A stretch of 64,000 bases of DNA, from contig CM060175.1 in assembly GCA_030549775.1 (NCBI GenBank), forward strand, positions 44,834,415 through 44,898,414, in the 5' to 3' direction. A program made the position numbers and the translations under genes. Under the pieces are notes generated by a model that was not told the DNA's origin, did not search any database, and saw only the letters and a list, made by a program, of their open reading frames with translations. Positions 37,640 through 49,149 of this stretch are shown one piece after another. Every line of letters begins with the position of its first letter. Position 1 is the first letter of the stretch. This DNA is from Tamarix chinensis (Eukaryota > Streptophyta > Magnoliopsida > Caryophyllales > Tamaricaceae).

Positions 37640-38820
37640 GTTCAACCTTAAGCTGGTGGGGATAGGTAGCACTAGCGGTGGTTCACGGCGGCGGCGGCGG
37701 TGGTCGGAAAAATAGAATAACATAGACAAAGATGGATGTTGGGAAAAAATAGGGAGAATTGAGGTGATATAAGAGGTGTTTATTGTTGCCCAGGAGGAGA
37801 GGGACAAAATGATGGTGGTGGTGCAACCAAAGGTGGCGGCGCACGGCGGAGGAAGGCGATTTAAGGCTTCGGGGTCAAAATTCCGGCGAAACGAGCATCC
37901 AACTTTGCATGATTATTGAGGCTCGTACAAGAAGAATCGAGAGGTGAAAATAGTTTGGTTAACTAGAGGGCGTTGCAGGGAAGAATTTGGCATGAAGCGG
38001 TGGCTCTGAAGTTGGCTAACGGAGGCGGAAGAGACGTCTGAAGTTGGGGTGGCCGGCACTCGGGCTTAGGGTCTCGGGGAAGAACAAACTCCAAAATCTC
38101 ATACAATCCAGCTATTTATAGATTGTAGATGGTATACTATGGTTTTGGGGGTCGGTAGGAAGTTATGGGGTGCGAGAATTTGTGCAGCCGGCGGCGAAAA
38201 ACGGTCGGCTAACGTTTGAGTTATTTCGAAATTTCGCGAGGCTAGGGAGAGGAAACGGGAGAGATTTAACGTCCAATAATTAAGCAAATTTATTCGTGGA
38301 TTTAAGAGGAAGACAATGAGGCAAGAAACGACCGGTATTAATCACCGTAGCCGGAGATGCCATTGATGGCGGCCAACGTTGCAGCGTCATCGATGGAAGA
38401 GGGAGGAGGAAGAAGAAGACGGTTGGTCGGGCGGTTCGCGAAGGAAAAAGAAAGAAAGAAAAGGAGGAAGAACCGGGCGCGGTCGAGGGTGCGACTAAAT
38501 GGAACGCTGCGTTCCCACGAAATAACGAACGGAACGCCGCGCAGAGAGGGGCGGAAGAAGGGCGACGGCGCGAGGGGTAACGGATTAGATGAAACGGTGA
38601 GTTTTGGTGGAAACGGAAGCAAAACGCAGCGTGGCGACGTCAGACGAAGGACGCTGCGCGGGCTGGGCCGAAGAAGGAAGAAGAGAAGAAAAGAAGAACT
38701 GGGCCGCGCTAGGCCCAGTCGGGGAAAAGAAGAGGAAAAAGAAAAAGAAGAAAAAGAAAGAAAAAGGTAAGGAAAAAGGAAGAAAGAAAAAGAAAAAGGG
38801 AAAAGGAAAGGAGAAAAATA
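37640..38820 (+). other. GC- and CpG-rich tract grading into a purine-rich run, inside the NC element
   Basis: In contrast to the AT-rich window, this stretch holds runs such as CACGGCGGCGGCGGCGGTGG (near 37685) and many intact CpG sites. From about 38650 it becomes almost pure A/G. Open frames on both strands (for example 38357-38770 plus and 38338-38622 minus) overlap each other and encode Arg/Lys/Glu-rich or Pro/Ser/Leu-rich peptides without domains, so I do not call a gene. The matching tract in the 50772 copy (51060-51840, opposite strand) has the same strand bias. A promoter or 5' transcript leader is possible but unproven. Confidence 0.6.
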
Positions 38821-39251
38821 ATTAGGTTAGGCCCAATTAAATTAATCTAAATATTTAGGATATTTAAAATAATAATATTTAAATAAAATAATATTTAAAT
38901 CCCTTTTTAGACTAAATTAGGATTTTTAAAAGATTTTCCATAGATTCCATTTTAATTAGCAAAACACCCTAATTTTCTTCCATTAATTTATTTATAAAAT
39001 TATTATTAAATTAAAACTATTTTCTCATTCTTATTTTAAATAAAATAACTTATTTAATTAATTACCAAATTAAAATCCTTGATTAGTTAAAATACCCAAA
39101 TTCTCTCCTAATAAAAATACTTATAAGTTTATTCTTGATTTGCCCTAATTAATTTCCTTTTATTTTAATTAAAATAATTTATTTAATTAATCTTTATGAT
39201 AAAACCTCATTTAAATATAATATTTAAGATTAGAATTTTTGGGGCATTTCA

Positions 39252-40250
39252 ATCATGCATATAAATATATTAAAAATCCTAATATGCTAGCATACATATA
39301 TCCATACGTTTATCTAAGGGTTAATTGTTACCTTATTTCTCGCAAAAATCAAACCTTACTGATACTTTAGTTAAAGGCTGAAGTTTTGATTAGGAAAAAT
39401 CAATCTTAAAAACAAGATCAAAAATTAGCATAATAGAAGTAGAAAATCAAAGGATAATTTTTATCAAAAGCCTATTTAAATATATACCGATATTAACTAT
39501 TGTTATACCTTGAAACTAACTAGATTTGTGCTAAAAATATGGCAAGGCTCACTCCCTAACGAGCCGCATGAGTTGCATATACAAGATAAGGGAGAAAGGG
39601 TGATCCAAGAGGGATGGAAGAAGGGAGGGGGTTGGTTTGGTTAGGGTCTTGGGGGCTAGCAGGAGGGCAGTTGGAGGAGAGTTAGGGTAGAGGCTAAGTG
39701 TTGAGATGGAATGGGGGTGTAGGTGGTGGTCAAGGTGGATGATCAGTGGATGAGGGTCGTAGAGGCGACATCTCCAGAGCTGTAAAGTTGGAAGCAAGAG
39801 TGGTAGAGGAGAAGAAGGAAGGGAAAAAAGAAGGAAAAAGAGGGGCTATATGGTAAGGTTTTGGCTAAGGGAGGTAAGGGATGGTAGAGGAGGTTATAGG
39901 GAGTAGATTGGTATCTTTGAAGGTAGAAAAAGTAGCGAAATAGCGGTGAACGATGGTGGTGCAGGGACGAGGCCAATAAGGGGGAAAAAAGAAAGAAGAA
40001 GAAAGGTGGTTGTAGGGGCCTTGTGGGGGTGGCGTAGTGGTGTAAGGTGGTAGTAAGGGGTGGCAGAAGGTAGTACAGGTGGTGGCAGTGACAATTGAGG
40101 GTCGTAGAGAAAAAATAAGGGAAGGAAAGGAAAAGAGAAGAAACGGAGAATGGGGGTTAGGAGAGGAAGAAAGTAGGCTGGAACAAGGAAGAAATGAAGC
40201 AGGAGAGAAGAAGAAAAAGTAGAGGGATAGGAGGGGAGGCTAAGAGTAAC
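39252..40250 (+). mobile_element. Older NC-family element, right part
   Basis: This looks like the continuation of the 30494 element after the nested insertion. AT-rich sequence is followed at about 39590-40240 by a purine/GT-rich tract (GGTGGTGG, GGAGAGGAAG) in the place where the younger copy has its CpG-rich tract. CpG sites are largely replaced by TG/CA, as expected for a long-methylated older copy. Minus-strand frames at 39549-40094 are low-complexity Pro/Leu/Ser peptides. No terminus resembling GGGGTGTTACA was found before gypsy pol begins near 40440. Confidence 0.5.
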
Positions 40251-40439
40251 ACATATTATATTAAATTTGCCAACAAAACCATTATACTCACCCCTCTTAG
40301 AAATAGGCCATCACATGTTAGGGAGGCCACCTAGTGTAGGAAGAAAATGTTCTTCAATGGTAAGCATTTGGACAAGGTTGTGCTGAAGGGAAAGGGCATA
40401 TATTTGTTGTTATCATTTGAAAGTAATGAAGAAGTAACA

Positions 40440-43030
40440 CCTTTCACCCTCAGGTTAAGTCTTTGCCCAAGGAGTTTGGGGATATTTTCCCTAATGACCT
40501 ACCATGTGAATTGTCTCCCTTGAGGGGCATAGAGTACCAAATTGACCTATTTCATTTTTACACACTTCTCACAAAACCTACTTATAGGTGTAACCCTAAG
40601 GATGCTTTGGAATTGCAAAAACCTACCTTAGTCCATGTGCCATACACACTCTTTTGGTGCCCAAAATGGATGGATCTGTGAGGATGTGTGTGGATGGTGG
40701 AGATATAAAAAACATTATCATCAAATGTAGGTACCCCAAACATAGGTTTGATAATATGTTAGATTATTTACATGCGGCATGAGTATTCTCAAATATTGAT
40801 CTATGAAGTGGCTATCACCAAATCTAGATTAAAGAAGGGGATGAGTGGAAAACTGCCTTCAAGACCATGGGAGGCTAATACGAGTAGATGATGATACCTT
40901 TAACCCTATTAAATGCTCCGAGAAATTTCATATGACCTATAGATGAAGTCCTCAAACCTTTTATTTTAAAATTTTTTATAGTTCATTTCAATGAAAATCT
41001 TTTGTACTCTTGTAACAATGAAGAACATGTAATGCACTTAAAGATTGTATTTGTATCCCTTAGGAAAAATAAATTGTATGGAAAGTTAGAGAAGTGTGAC
41101 TTCTTTGTACCAAGAGTCACCTTCCTAGGATCTGTTGTATCTCTATAGGGAATATTGATGGATGAGTCAAAGGTGGAGGCAATAACAATGTGGATTATAT
41201 CCACATCTATCACATGCATTAGATCATTCCATGGACTTGCTTCATTCTAAAGGAGGTTCATTACAGGATTTAGCAACTTACACACTCCTATCATCGAATG
41301 TCTCAAGAGAGGATAGTTTGTTTGGACTATGACTGCTCAAGAGGCCTTTGAGTTGATCAAAGGAAAGTTGATTAAGGCATCCATCCTAAGGTTTATTAAC
41401 TTTTCTAGAGTTTGATATGTGAAATTTGATGCAAGAAGAGTTGGTATTAGAGACGTTTTACTATAAGAATGAAGTCCTATCAACTAAATTAGTAAAAAGT
41501 TCAATGGATCTTGCTCAAAATATAATTCTTATGATAAGGAATTCTACATTATTGTTAGGGCTGTAGATCATTAGTTTCATTACCTTAGGATGAGTTAGTT
41601 TATATTTCATATAGATCATGAGTCCTTAAAATACACAAACTCAACCCTAGGTATGCTAGGTGGGTCGATTTCATGCAATCTTTTTATTTTGTTGTCAAAT
41701 ACAAGAGTGACAAGGTAAATATTATCCCTGATGCCCTCTCTAGGATGTATTGTATGCTATCATTACTAGAGGCTTGAGTCCAAGGGTTTGGTTTTCTAAA
41801 GGAGCTCTATTGAAGTGGTGAATATTTTAGATGAAGATAGGGTTCATGGACCATACATGATGAATGGTGGGTTTCTCTTCAAGAACAACAATTTGTGCAT
41901 TCTTAAGAGTTCATTTTGAGAATTACTAGTTCATAAAGTGGATAGAGGCAGATTAGTTTTCCACTTTAGGAAAAACAAAGCATGTGATGTGCTCCAAGAA
42001 CATTGTTTTGGAATAGAATGGTTGTGGATGTACAAGAGGTCATGAAAAGGTGTTATGCTAATCAAAAGTAAAAGAGCCACTTCCACAAAAGGCTTTATAA
42101 ACCATTGCCCGAACCACGTCACACATGAGATGATTCAATCTTGGACTTCAAATTAGCATTGCCATGGATCATAAGGTAAAATGATGCTATTATGGTCCTG
42201 GCACATCAATTTTCTAAGATGGGTCATTTGTTCCCATGTTTAAAGACAAATGACATCTCTTATATAGCCAATCTCTTCCTTAATGGGATAGCAAAACTAC
42301 ATAGTATCCCAAAAACAATGTTCTCCAATAAGGATAACATGTTTCTCAACTACTTCTTGAAGACCTTTTAGAGGATAGTTGGTACTAAACTTCTATTTAA
42401 TACCGCCTACCACCCAGAAATAATGGTCAAACGGAGGTAACCAATTGTACAATCATGATGATCTCAAGAAGCTTTGTTCACCAATCCCGATGGGATTGAG
42501 ATATCAAGCTAAGCTATGTCGAGTTCGCTTATAACAGGTCTCCCGAATATGCAACAAGACATTAAGCCTTTGAAATCATCTATAGAGAATATCACACCAC
42601 TCCCATCAACCTCATACCCCTCCATATTGAATCTAGCACCAGTTTTGAGTAAGGGAAAGGACCAAAGTTTCCAAAAAATTTGATGAACAAGAATGATCCA
42701 GAGTTGAGTGCATCAATAATATCTATAAAAGTAATGTAAACAAGAACTATGGGGAAAAACATTTTGAGCCAAGCAACCTTATGTGGTAACATCTCCGAAA
42801 GGAAAAGTTCCCAGCATGGATAAAGAACAAGTCGATGATATGTAATAATGGTCCTTTCAAAATCTTTAAGAAATTGAGAGTCACACTTATTGATTGAGTT
42901 ACCACTAGAAATAGAGAACATATCAAAGAAAATTAATGTGGGATATATGCTTCTTTATTTACATGATGAACCATACTAGGATAAGGAAATGGATTCTTGA
43001 AAGTGGGAGGATGATGCATGTGCCTCTCGA
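40440..43030 (+). pseudogene. Decayed Ty3/gypsy pol: reverse transcriptase, RNase H, integrase
   Basis: Domains read left to right with many stops. Upstream of RT: LPKEFGDIFPNDLP, LSPLRGIEYQIDL (40460-40550). RT: RVCVDGGDIKNIIIK, FSNIDL-SGYHQI, KTAFKTMGG, LLNAPRNF, a palm position reading VHFNENLLYS where the family has YxDD, and KLEKCDFF-VTFLGSVVS (40680-41150). RNase H: VKFDARRVGIRDVL, YDKEFY, TDHESLKY-like and SGKVNVIPDALSRM (41400-41750). Integrase: finger region to 42110, core with FSKMGHL, TNDISYIANLF, LHSIPKTM and TKLLFNTAYHP (42195-42415), and a tail with VTSPKGKVPS (near 42790). Gag and protease are not found. The lost YxDD and stops make it non-functional. Without gag or paired LTRs, its exact lineage stays open. 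Confidence 0.85.
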
Positions 43031-44862
43031 ATAAATAATATAAACATGCTAATTAATTTTTCTAAGTTTAAAGATGTTAAAACACATCTGAATTGGACAA
43101 AAACTATTAGCTAAATGTGCAAGCCATACAATCCATGCATAAGCCAACTGATCCACCCTCATCCTTCATGGCTTTTTTAATTAAATATGGATCATTTTTC
43201 CTACTGAATTATCAGCGACACACCAACGCATAATACACACACAAATGATCAAATCCTTAGCCACAAAACTAGCTAAAATGATTAGTGAGAATCTAAGCCT
43301 TACACAACACCATTATGATAGCCATTTCTGGTATCTTGGGGTAGGATATAGAAGGGACAATCAAGAATCAAGAAGGATAGGCTGAGTGAATTAAATTAAT
43401 ATCTTAGCACCATTATTTTAAGGTTACAAGGATGTCTAATTATACCAATGGGATATTAGTTTTGGATTAACATTTATGGTTTGTTTGATTTTCTTTCTTT
43501 CTTTTTAGCTATTTGTCATTAGAGATTGATGTATTGTCCTATCTCTTTTGTTCTCCCAATACAATGGAAGACTTATGAGTTGGAAGTGGGTATATTTTGT
43601 TGGGGATTTTTTATTTCAGTTAGGATGTAATGCTGATTTCAAAATTTCCTAACTAAATACTTAAGTTCGGATGTAACTTTACAATGGTGTTAGTAAAATA
43701 GTTAGCCACGACGGATAGTAAGGTCATTTTGTAAATTTGGGAGCCTAACACTTCATCATATACGTGTTGGCTATCCATTGAATGAGATTCACACCCCTCT
43801 TGTTAAACAACATGAAGAGTATTGCTTTCATTTGCATTAAAGGCTCAAGTGACGAGTTTTATCTTAACGTCACAAAATCTCACACTTTTTATCCTTAGAG
43901 TGTTTACCTAAGGTGGTGAATATGAGTATTTGATCTCAAGTGGTAGTTTTATATCAAATAGCTTATCTTTCTCTCCCTCTACCCCATCTCCATTTGGTCC
44001 TTGGCGGTCAACCTTTTCCATCCCACCACTCTTCTTTGTTATACTAGATCCAATTTTTTAGCTTATGCATCATATGATAAAGAAAATAGTATATAGGGAC
44101 GCTTGTGATGAAGAAAGAAAGAGAGAACCAATTATGATAAGAATCATCACTAACATAAAAAATAGAGGAGAAAAAGAAGAGTTGAGGCCCATAACTATTG
44201 ACATTCAAATGATCAAGGATGCACCATGGAGGCTTCATACCTTAACCCATAGACCAAATACATCTCACCACTGCTGAGGTAATGTCATTATCCATCCATG
44301 TTATATATATTGTTCATACCTTATTAATACACACACACACACATGCATGATCATTATATTTTTTTTAATACTCTGAATTAATGAATCAATAAATAAGAAT
44401 GCTCTAAAGGAAAAGGTAAAGAGAGTTACTAGTGGAAGGAGAAAAGTAAAATAAGAAATAGAGAAAGGAAATGGAGCTAGATAGACAAATAAGTTGACCC
44501 ACAAAAGATTCCATCTTTAAAGGTGAGCAAAAAACTACAAAATCCAGCAAACCACCACCATCTTTAGCAATGCTATATTTCTATGCATAAAAATACCTTA
44601 GTATTAATCTAATTAAAATTGATACATATTTTAAGTATTTTATGAGGGATTACACCACTCACATAGTATCGGTGGAGGTTAGAAACAATATATCAAAGTA
44701 AGAGTGGATATTAACTATGAGTGATGCTATACATTATCATTAAGTATTATTTCATATGATATATGTTAACATTTTTCATTAATTTATATAATTTATAGAC
44801 CTCTTATATCTAAATTATTAGTTATTAATAAATATACATTATTATTTTCATCAATAGTGATG
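43031..44862. other. Interval without an intact gene; possible LTR near 43598 and CACTA-derived segment near 44060
   Basis: A TGTTGGGGATTTTTTATTTC start at about 43598 with GGATGTAA repeats could be the 3' LTR of the pol at 40440-43030, but no partner LTR or CA end was identified. From about 44060 the sequence resembles part of the CACTA element at 59644-59829 (separate entry). An (AC)n run lies at 44329-44343. Confidence 0.4.
44065..44277 (+). pseudogene. CACTA-associated coding fragment, copy shared with 59644-59829
   Basis: The frame MHHMIKKIVYRDACDEERKR... followed by IRIITNIKNRGEKEELR aligns with the minus-strand peptide at 59829-59644 (RHMMKEIVDRDYSNDEWNR..., LGIIIFMRNREEKLDLR). Identity is about 50 percent at the protein level, and the DNA also aligns. 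Because the partner lies inside a CACTA element and more CACTA tail sequence resumes at 54950, this fragment is probably the same plus-strand CACTA element cut by the gypsy insertion at 44863-54949. I do not know the function of this part. The opposite strand is also open (44238-44044), so the coding direction is not certain. Confidence 0.45.
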
Positions 44863-45848
44863 TGTGTGATAATATGGAATTACCAATTATGTAAAACTAA
44901 TACTTGATTATGTGGTTATTAAGAAGAGGATGATTCAAAAGTGGTGAATTAATGATGTAGGCATTCAAATAGGATAGAATAATGATGATAATGATTCACT
45001 AATGATGATTCAAATTTGATGGATGAATGATGAATATGATTCGACAATGATGAGATGATGAGGAGGATGATTTGATTATTAGGGTTTGATGATGCATGGT
45101 TTCTTGGGTTACAGGCAGGGTTAGGGTTTAGTTTCAAAAATTAAGGTTAGGGTTTCGAATGGTAAATTAGGGTTAGGGTTTCTCTAATTAAGATTTCAAT
45201 TTTGGGATGTGTTTGGAAGATTATTATGGCTAGAATGGTATGGGTTAAGAAGTTTAAAAAAGATAGTAATTAATCTCTAATTCACACAGATAGAGAGATT
45301 AAGGGTTTCAAGATTAATCGTTCACACATATTCGATTAAAATTGAGATGAACCCACATAGAATTCAATATTTGCAATTTGCATTCAACTTCTATTCTTTC
45401 AATGAACTATCTCCAATCATGGGTTCTATGGCTTTATAAAACCAAGGCTACTAACTACAATATAGTAACTAAAAGGTATAATTTTTCAAAAGATATCTAG
45501 ATAAAAGATACAAGAATATAGAATATTCTTAAAAAAGGTAGATTTATGCTACTTTATTCTCTAGATAATCTCTAACTCTACTAATTAATTAATTAATTAA
45601 TTAATTAACTCAATCATATAATATGAACATCCAAGCTACATTCCATTCCTCCCATACACATACCCATACACTCCATGAATGCCATGCACATGCACGTATA
45701 TGCCTAGTAGCTTGTATAGTACATTTCATCTATAACTAGTAACGTTCCCATCCATTTGTCTTCAATTTTATAGGACATCCTTTATGAATGAAGAAAAATT
45801 GGTTCCATAATTATGAATGCCAATTTTCATGTTTTTTCTTCTACATCA
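44863..45848 (-). repeat. 3' LTR of the gypsy element
   Basis: Aligns with 50382-50771 plus 54340-54949. It contains ATG/GAT trinucleotide-rich sequence, TTAGGGTTAGGGTTT-like stretches (45117-45182), TTCACACA-ATTCGATTAAAATTGAGATGAA blocks, a TATA box, and an (AATT)n run at about 45582-45608. It preserves the uninterrupted version of the site where the NC element entered the other LTR (ATGGGTTAAGAAGTTTAAAA near 45239). Confidence 0.9.
45431..45447 (-). promoter_or_regulatory. TATA box of the 3' LTR
   Basis: The minus strand reads CCTTGGTTTTATAAAGC, the counterpart of CCTTGGCTATATAAA in the other two related LTRs. Confidence 0.5.
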
Positions 45849-45849
45849 T

Positions 45850-45862
45850 TCTCCCCTTATTG
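45850..45862 (-). promoter_or_regulatory. Polypurine tract
   Basis: The minus strand reads AATAAGGGGAGAA directly before the 3' LTR start at 45848. This is the expected place for the plus-strand primer of reverse transcription. Confidence 0.75.
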
Positions 45863-46154
45863 ATTTAAATGTTCCCTCAAATTTGCATTGCCATAGTACG
45901 ATTAATGTCTCCAACAATAAATGTATTTGATGCCCCACCATATAAATATAAAAAATCTAGCTCATAAGCACTTTTCCTAAACATTCAAAGTACTTAGAAA
46001 GAACTATTCGCCCTTGGCATAAGATTGTTCTTCTTTAGATTAGGAAATCTCTCATTCTTCAAGTGCAGGCATACCAAATCTCCCTATTGAAAAGCATATT
46101 GACTCCTATTACGTTGTATAATTCATTTGCCTTCTCAAAATTATGCTTGATTCA

Positions 46155-47037
46155 TTAATGAATTTTTTTAAAGAACTCTAGTCTCTCTTGTGCATCATAA
46201 CTCTTCACTTTACGTTTATTTAATGGTACCATATCAATCAGCATATATAGATTAATACTATATACTATCTCCAATGGACTAGAGGTTGTTGTAGTAGAAG
46301 GACATCGATTGTACGCAAACTCCAAATGTGCTAACGTGAAATCCCAATCTTTAGCACTCTTACTCACAATCCCGTTATCCAACCACCCAAAGTTCAATTA
46401 GTAATTTTAGTTTGTCCATTCATTTGAGGATGATGTGATATACTAAATACAAGCTTCATTCATAGTATGTGCCAAAATGTCTTCCAAAAATAACTTAGGA
46501 ACTTCATATCTTTATCTAAAACTATATTTCTCAAAATCCCATGCAATCTCACAATCTCCTTGAATTATAAATCCACAACATAAGTAACATCATTAATCTT
46601 ATGACATGGAACAAAATGAACCATCTTAGAAAATCAATCCACCACAAAATATATTAGAAACCTTGGCTCTTTGTGTCCTAGACCAATCCCAAAATAAAAT
46701 CCATACTAACATCTTCCTATGGTTGAGTATGCACAAGTAAAGGCACATATAATCCTTTGTGGAAGAAACTATTGCTCCTTTAGCACGTAGTACACCTAGC
46801 ACCTATGGGTTGTACTCCCTTTTGCATTCTTAGCCAATAGAAAAGCTCTTTTAACAACTCTATAGTCTTGTGAGCTCCAAAGTATCCTACAATTCCTCTT
46901 TGACGTACCTCTTTAATTAGTAAGTCTCGAACTGAGGTCTTGAGCACGCACATTTTTTTGTTTTGTTTGAATAAAATCCCATATTGAAGAATATATGCTC
47001 TATAACTTCCTTGTTTCTTGTAATCTTTGAAGATCAT
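46155..47037 (-). pseudogene. Integrase of the gypsy element, broken
   Basis: The finger domain is well kept at 46960-46785: VRDLLIKEVRQRGIVGYFGA, HKTIELLKELFYWLRMQK and then CTTC, matching the family's H...H...C-X2-C arrangement (the first His of GHFG is Tyr here). The core between about 46750 and 46420 is crossed by stops. After it, 46397-46155 reads WDFTLAHLEFAYNRCPSTTT, SPLEIVYSIN and a tail ERLEFFKKIH, equal to the HxEFAYNR...SPFEIVYG block of gypsy integrases. No chromodomain was seen after it before the polypurine tract. Integrase would join element cDNA to the chromosome; this copy is dead. Confidence 0.85.
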
Positions 47038-47044
47038 CGAAAAT

Positions 47045-47560
47045 CATCATCCATGGATTACTGAATCTTCAACATGGTATCCGCTACAACATTCTCTTTT
47101 CCATCCACATGTCTTGTAGAGAACAAAAATATTTGCAAGAATCTTATTCAATTGGCATGTCTTGGACTCACCTTATTTTTATCATGTAGAAACTTCAAGT
47201 TTTCATGATTCGAGTGAAGTATAAAAGTCTGGGGTCTAAAGTAATGGCCCCATGTCACCAAACAATGCACAATAACATAGAAAAAATATTTGAGTGTTGC
47301 ACAATTCAACTTTTTACTAAAGAAAGATATTAGTTTCCTTTCTTATGAGCCCACCCCTAATGCCTACACAACTAGCATCATATGTTACTTCAAATAACTT
47401 ATCAAAACAAGGTAAAAATAATACCAGTGCATTTGAGAGCTTAATCTTGAAGGCTTCATAAACCTTTATAGCTTGATCATTCTAATGAAACTCTCCATTC
47501 TTCCAATTGTGTGATAGGTGCTACAATGGTAGAGAAGTCTTTGATGAACCACCTAAAAAT
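47045..47560 (-). pseudogene. RNase H of the gypsy element, broken
   Basis: On the minus strand, 47245-47050 reads FRPQTFILHSNHENLKFLHD, KNKVSPRHAN, FLQIFLFSTRHVDGKENVVA and DTMLK. It corresponds to the FxLxTDHxSLKxL...ARHAKW...FxxxxKHxxGKxNxVADALSR blocks of gypsy RNase H. The catalytic Asp of TDH is changed (HSNH). The upstream half (47560-47250) is readable in pieces. Follows RT and precedes integrase, as usual. Confidence 0.8.
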
Positions 47561-47599
47561 TAAGGCCAACCCCTGTGAACTTTGAACTTTGTGGACATC

Positions 47600-48420
47600 A
47601 ATAGGAATAGGCCACATTTGGATAGCTTCCCATTTGACAGATCAACTCTAATACGATTTTAAATCACAATATAGAAAATGAAAACCACCCTCTCCATCAT
47701 AAAATAACAACTTTCCAACTTACCATAGAGATTCACCTCTCTAATCTTGTCAAATATCCTCCTTAAGAGTCATATGTGCTCGAACTAACTCTTGCAATAT
47801 ACCAACATATCATCAAGGTAAACAATAATAAAGACTCCAAGGAAGGGTCTAAGTACCTAAGTCTTCAATCTCCTAAAGGAACTTATTGCATTACATAGCC
47901 TAAATGGCATCACTAACCACTCATATAACCCCCACTTAGTCTTGAAGGATGTCTTCCACTCATCCCCTTCCCTTATTCTCATTTGATGATAGCTGCTCCT
48001 AAGATTAATTTTTTAGAGCACATTCACAACAAACAACTCATATAACATGTCATTCAATCTTGGAATCAAAAATTTATCCCTAATTGTGATGTTGTTGATT
48101 ACTCTTGAATCAATACACAAAATCCATATAATATCTTTCTTAAGCATCAACAAAGATGGAACCCCATATGGACTCATACTCTCTTGAATATAGCTTTGGT
48201 CCAACAACTCTTCCACTTATTTCTGCAGCTCCTTGGCCTCCTCTTGATTGGACCAATAATTTGGCTTGTTTGGTAATGAGACTTCTGGCATAAGATTAAT
48301 AGCATGCTCAATACCTCTCAAAGGTGGTAGCCTAATTAGCAGGTCAACCAAAAAAACATGAGCATACTCTCTCAATACGTTTTGTAATATTATATCCATA
48401 TGAGCGTTCTTCCCTCATTG
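47600..48420 (-). pseudogene. Reverse transcriptase of the gypsy element, broken
   Basis: The entry block at 48399-48217 has LPPLRGIEHAINLMPEVSLP and NKPNYWSNQEEAKELQK. Palm and fingers follow at 48216-48013: [53 protein letters not shown]. The catalytic motif is intact as YLDD at about 47830-47790 (VFIIVYLDDMLVYCK). Later blocks are broken by stops. It copies the element RNA using the tRNA primer at the PBS. Two in-frame pieces abut at 48216/48217 with a stop between them. Confidence 0.9.
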
Positions 48421-48869
48421 GACTTCCCTTACCACCAATGCATAGCATATCTTCTCATATTCGATAGCTACAATCATCTCACACTCCACAAGGATCAACA
48501 ACTCTATGCTAATTTCCTTTCTTCCCCTCTTCCACTCGACATCTCCCTTCCTTTTTTCTTCCTTTTTTGCTGCATGCTCTCAGTTCCACCATCCTTTTAA
48601 TTCCTCAAAACCAAATCATCCCCATCTAGATTATTTTTTAGCCTAAAATTATTTTAGCCCTTACACACCACATGCTCACTAAGGAATCAATCATGCATAA
48701 CTTTCCTATCAAATTACCATGGCCTCTCTAGAAAAATGTGAGAAGAATCTATAGGTAGAATATCACATAAAACATCATCAAAATAATTTCCAATCTTAAA
48801 AGAGATAAGAATTTGTTTGGTTACCCCCTACATCTTTATCTTTGTTAAACAACTGGAGTGAATATGCTC

Positions 48870-49000
48870 TTACATGACCCATGGCCTTCAAACTGATCTT
48901 GCTCACCATCTTCTCACTAGAAAAATTAGTACATGATCCATTATCAAGGATGACTTCACACACTTTATCACCAACTCTACACTTGTCCTTGAAAATCTTC
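48870..49000 (-). pseudogene. Protease active-site region of the gypsy element
   Basis: The minus strand reads DKVCEVILDNGSCTNFSSEK, then MVSK. The IIDSGSC block of this gypsy group carries the catalytic Asp; here it is LDNGSC, with Asp kept and the following Ser/Thr replaced by Asn. It lies between the zinc knuckle and RT. A frameshift separates it from the upstream piece at 49142-48990 (which ends in a second-frame reading of the same DNA). Confidence 0.75.
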
Positions 49001-49149
49001 TTCCTTTTAAAAAGTAGAGGTTGTTGTTATAATTAGAGCACCCTTTGTAACACATAGCAATCCACTTGGCCCTCTTCCAAAGAATCCTCCAAGCTATCAC
49101 TTTCTTCTTCTTGGTCTCCATCAAGGACTTCATCCTCATCACAAGCCTC

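Larger units (their letters stand above)
34598..39251 (+). mobile_element. Complete NC-family element with ATCAT target duplication
   Basis: A 4654-bp unit. It starts TGTAACACCCCAAAATTC and ends AATTTTTGGGGCATTTCA. The ends are imperfect inverted repeats of about 18 bp and begin TG, end CA. ATCAT occurs directly before (34593-34597) and after (39252-39256). Internal order: leader with AAGCGGAAGC and CACTTAGTACCAGACCGG (34640-34750); two clusters of three GGTGG units (35285-35690); two tandem arrays (36000-36560); (TAA)n; a GC/CpG-rich tract (37640-38720) passing into a purine-rich run; an AT-rich 3' part. No internal LTR pair, gag or pol is present, and the open frames are low-complexity. It may be a very long solo LTR or a non-autonomous retroelement. 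It is nested in an older copy of its own family. Confidence 0.85.

Noticed and set aside
38357..38825. Long plus-strand frames rich in Arg, Lys and Glu (137 and 73 codons)
   Set aside because: They follow from a purine-rich tract; frames on both strands overlap, no domain is visible, and the tract recurs in other NC copies without keeping a frame.
39549..40094. Overlapping minus-strand frames rich in Pro, Leu and Ser
   Set aside because: Low-complexity readings of a purine/GT-rich repeat tract, with no motif and no consistent frame.
43598..43960. Possible 3' LTR after the plus-strand gypsy pol
   Set aside because: Only a TG start and an LTR-like look; no partner copy, no polypurine tract before it that I could defend, and no CA end.
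45117..45182. Telomere-like TTAGGGTTAGGGTTT stretches
   Set aside because: Imperfect, short, inside an LTR and also present in the partner LTR, so part of the LTR and not an interstitial telomere.
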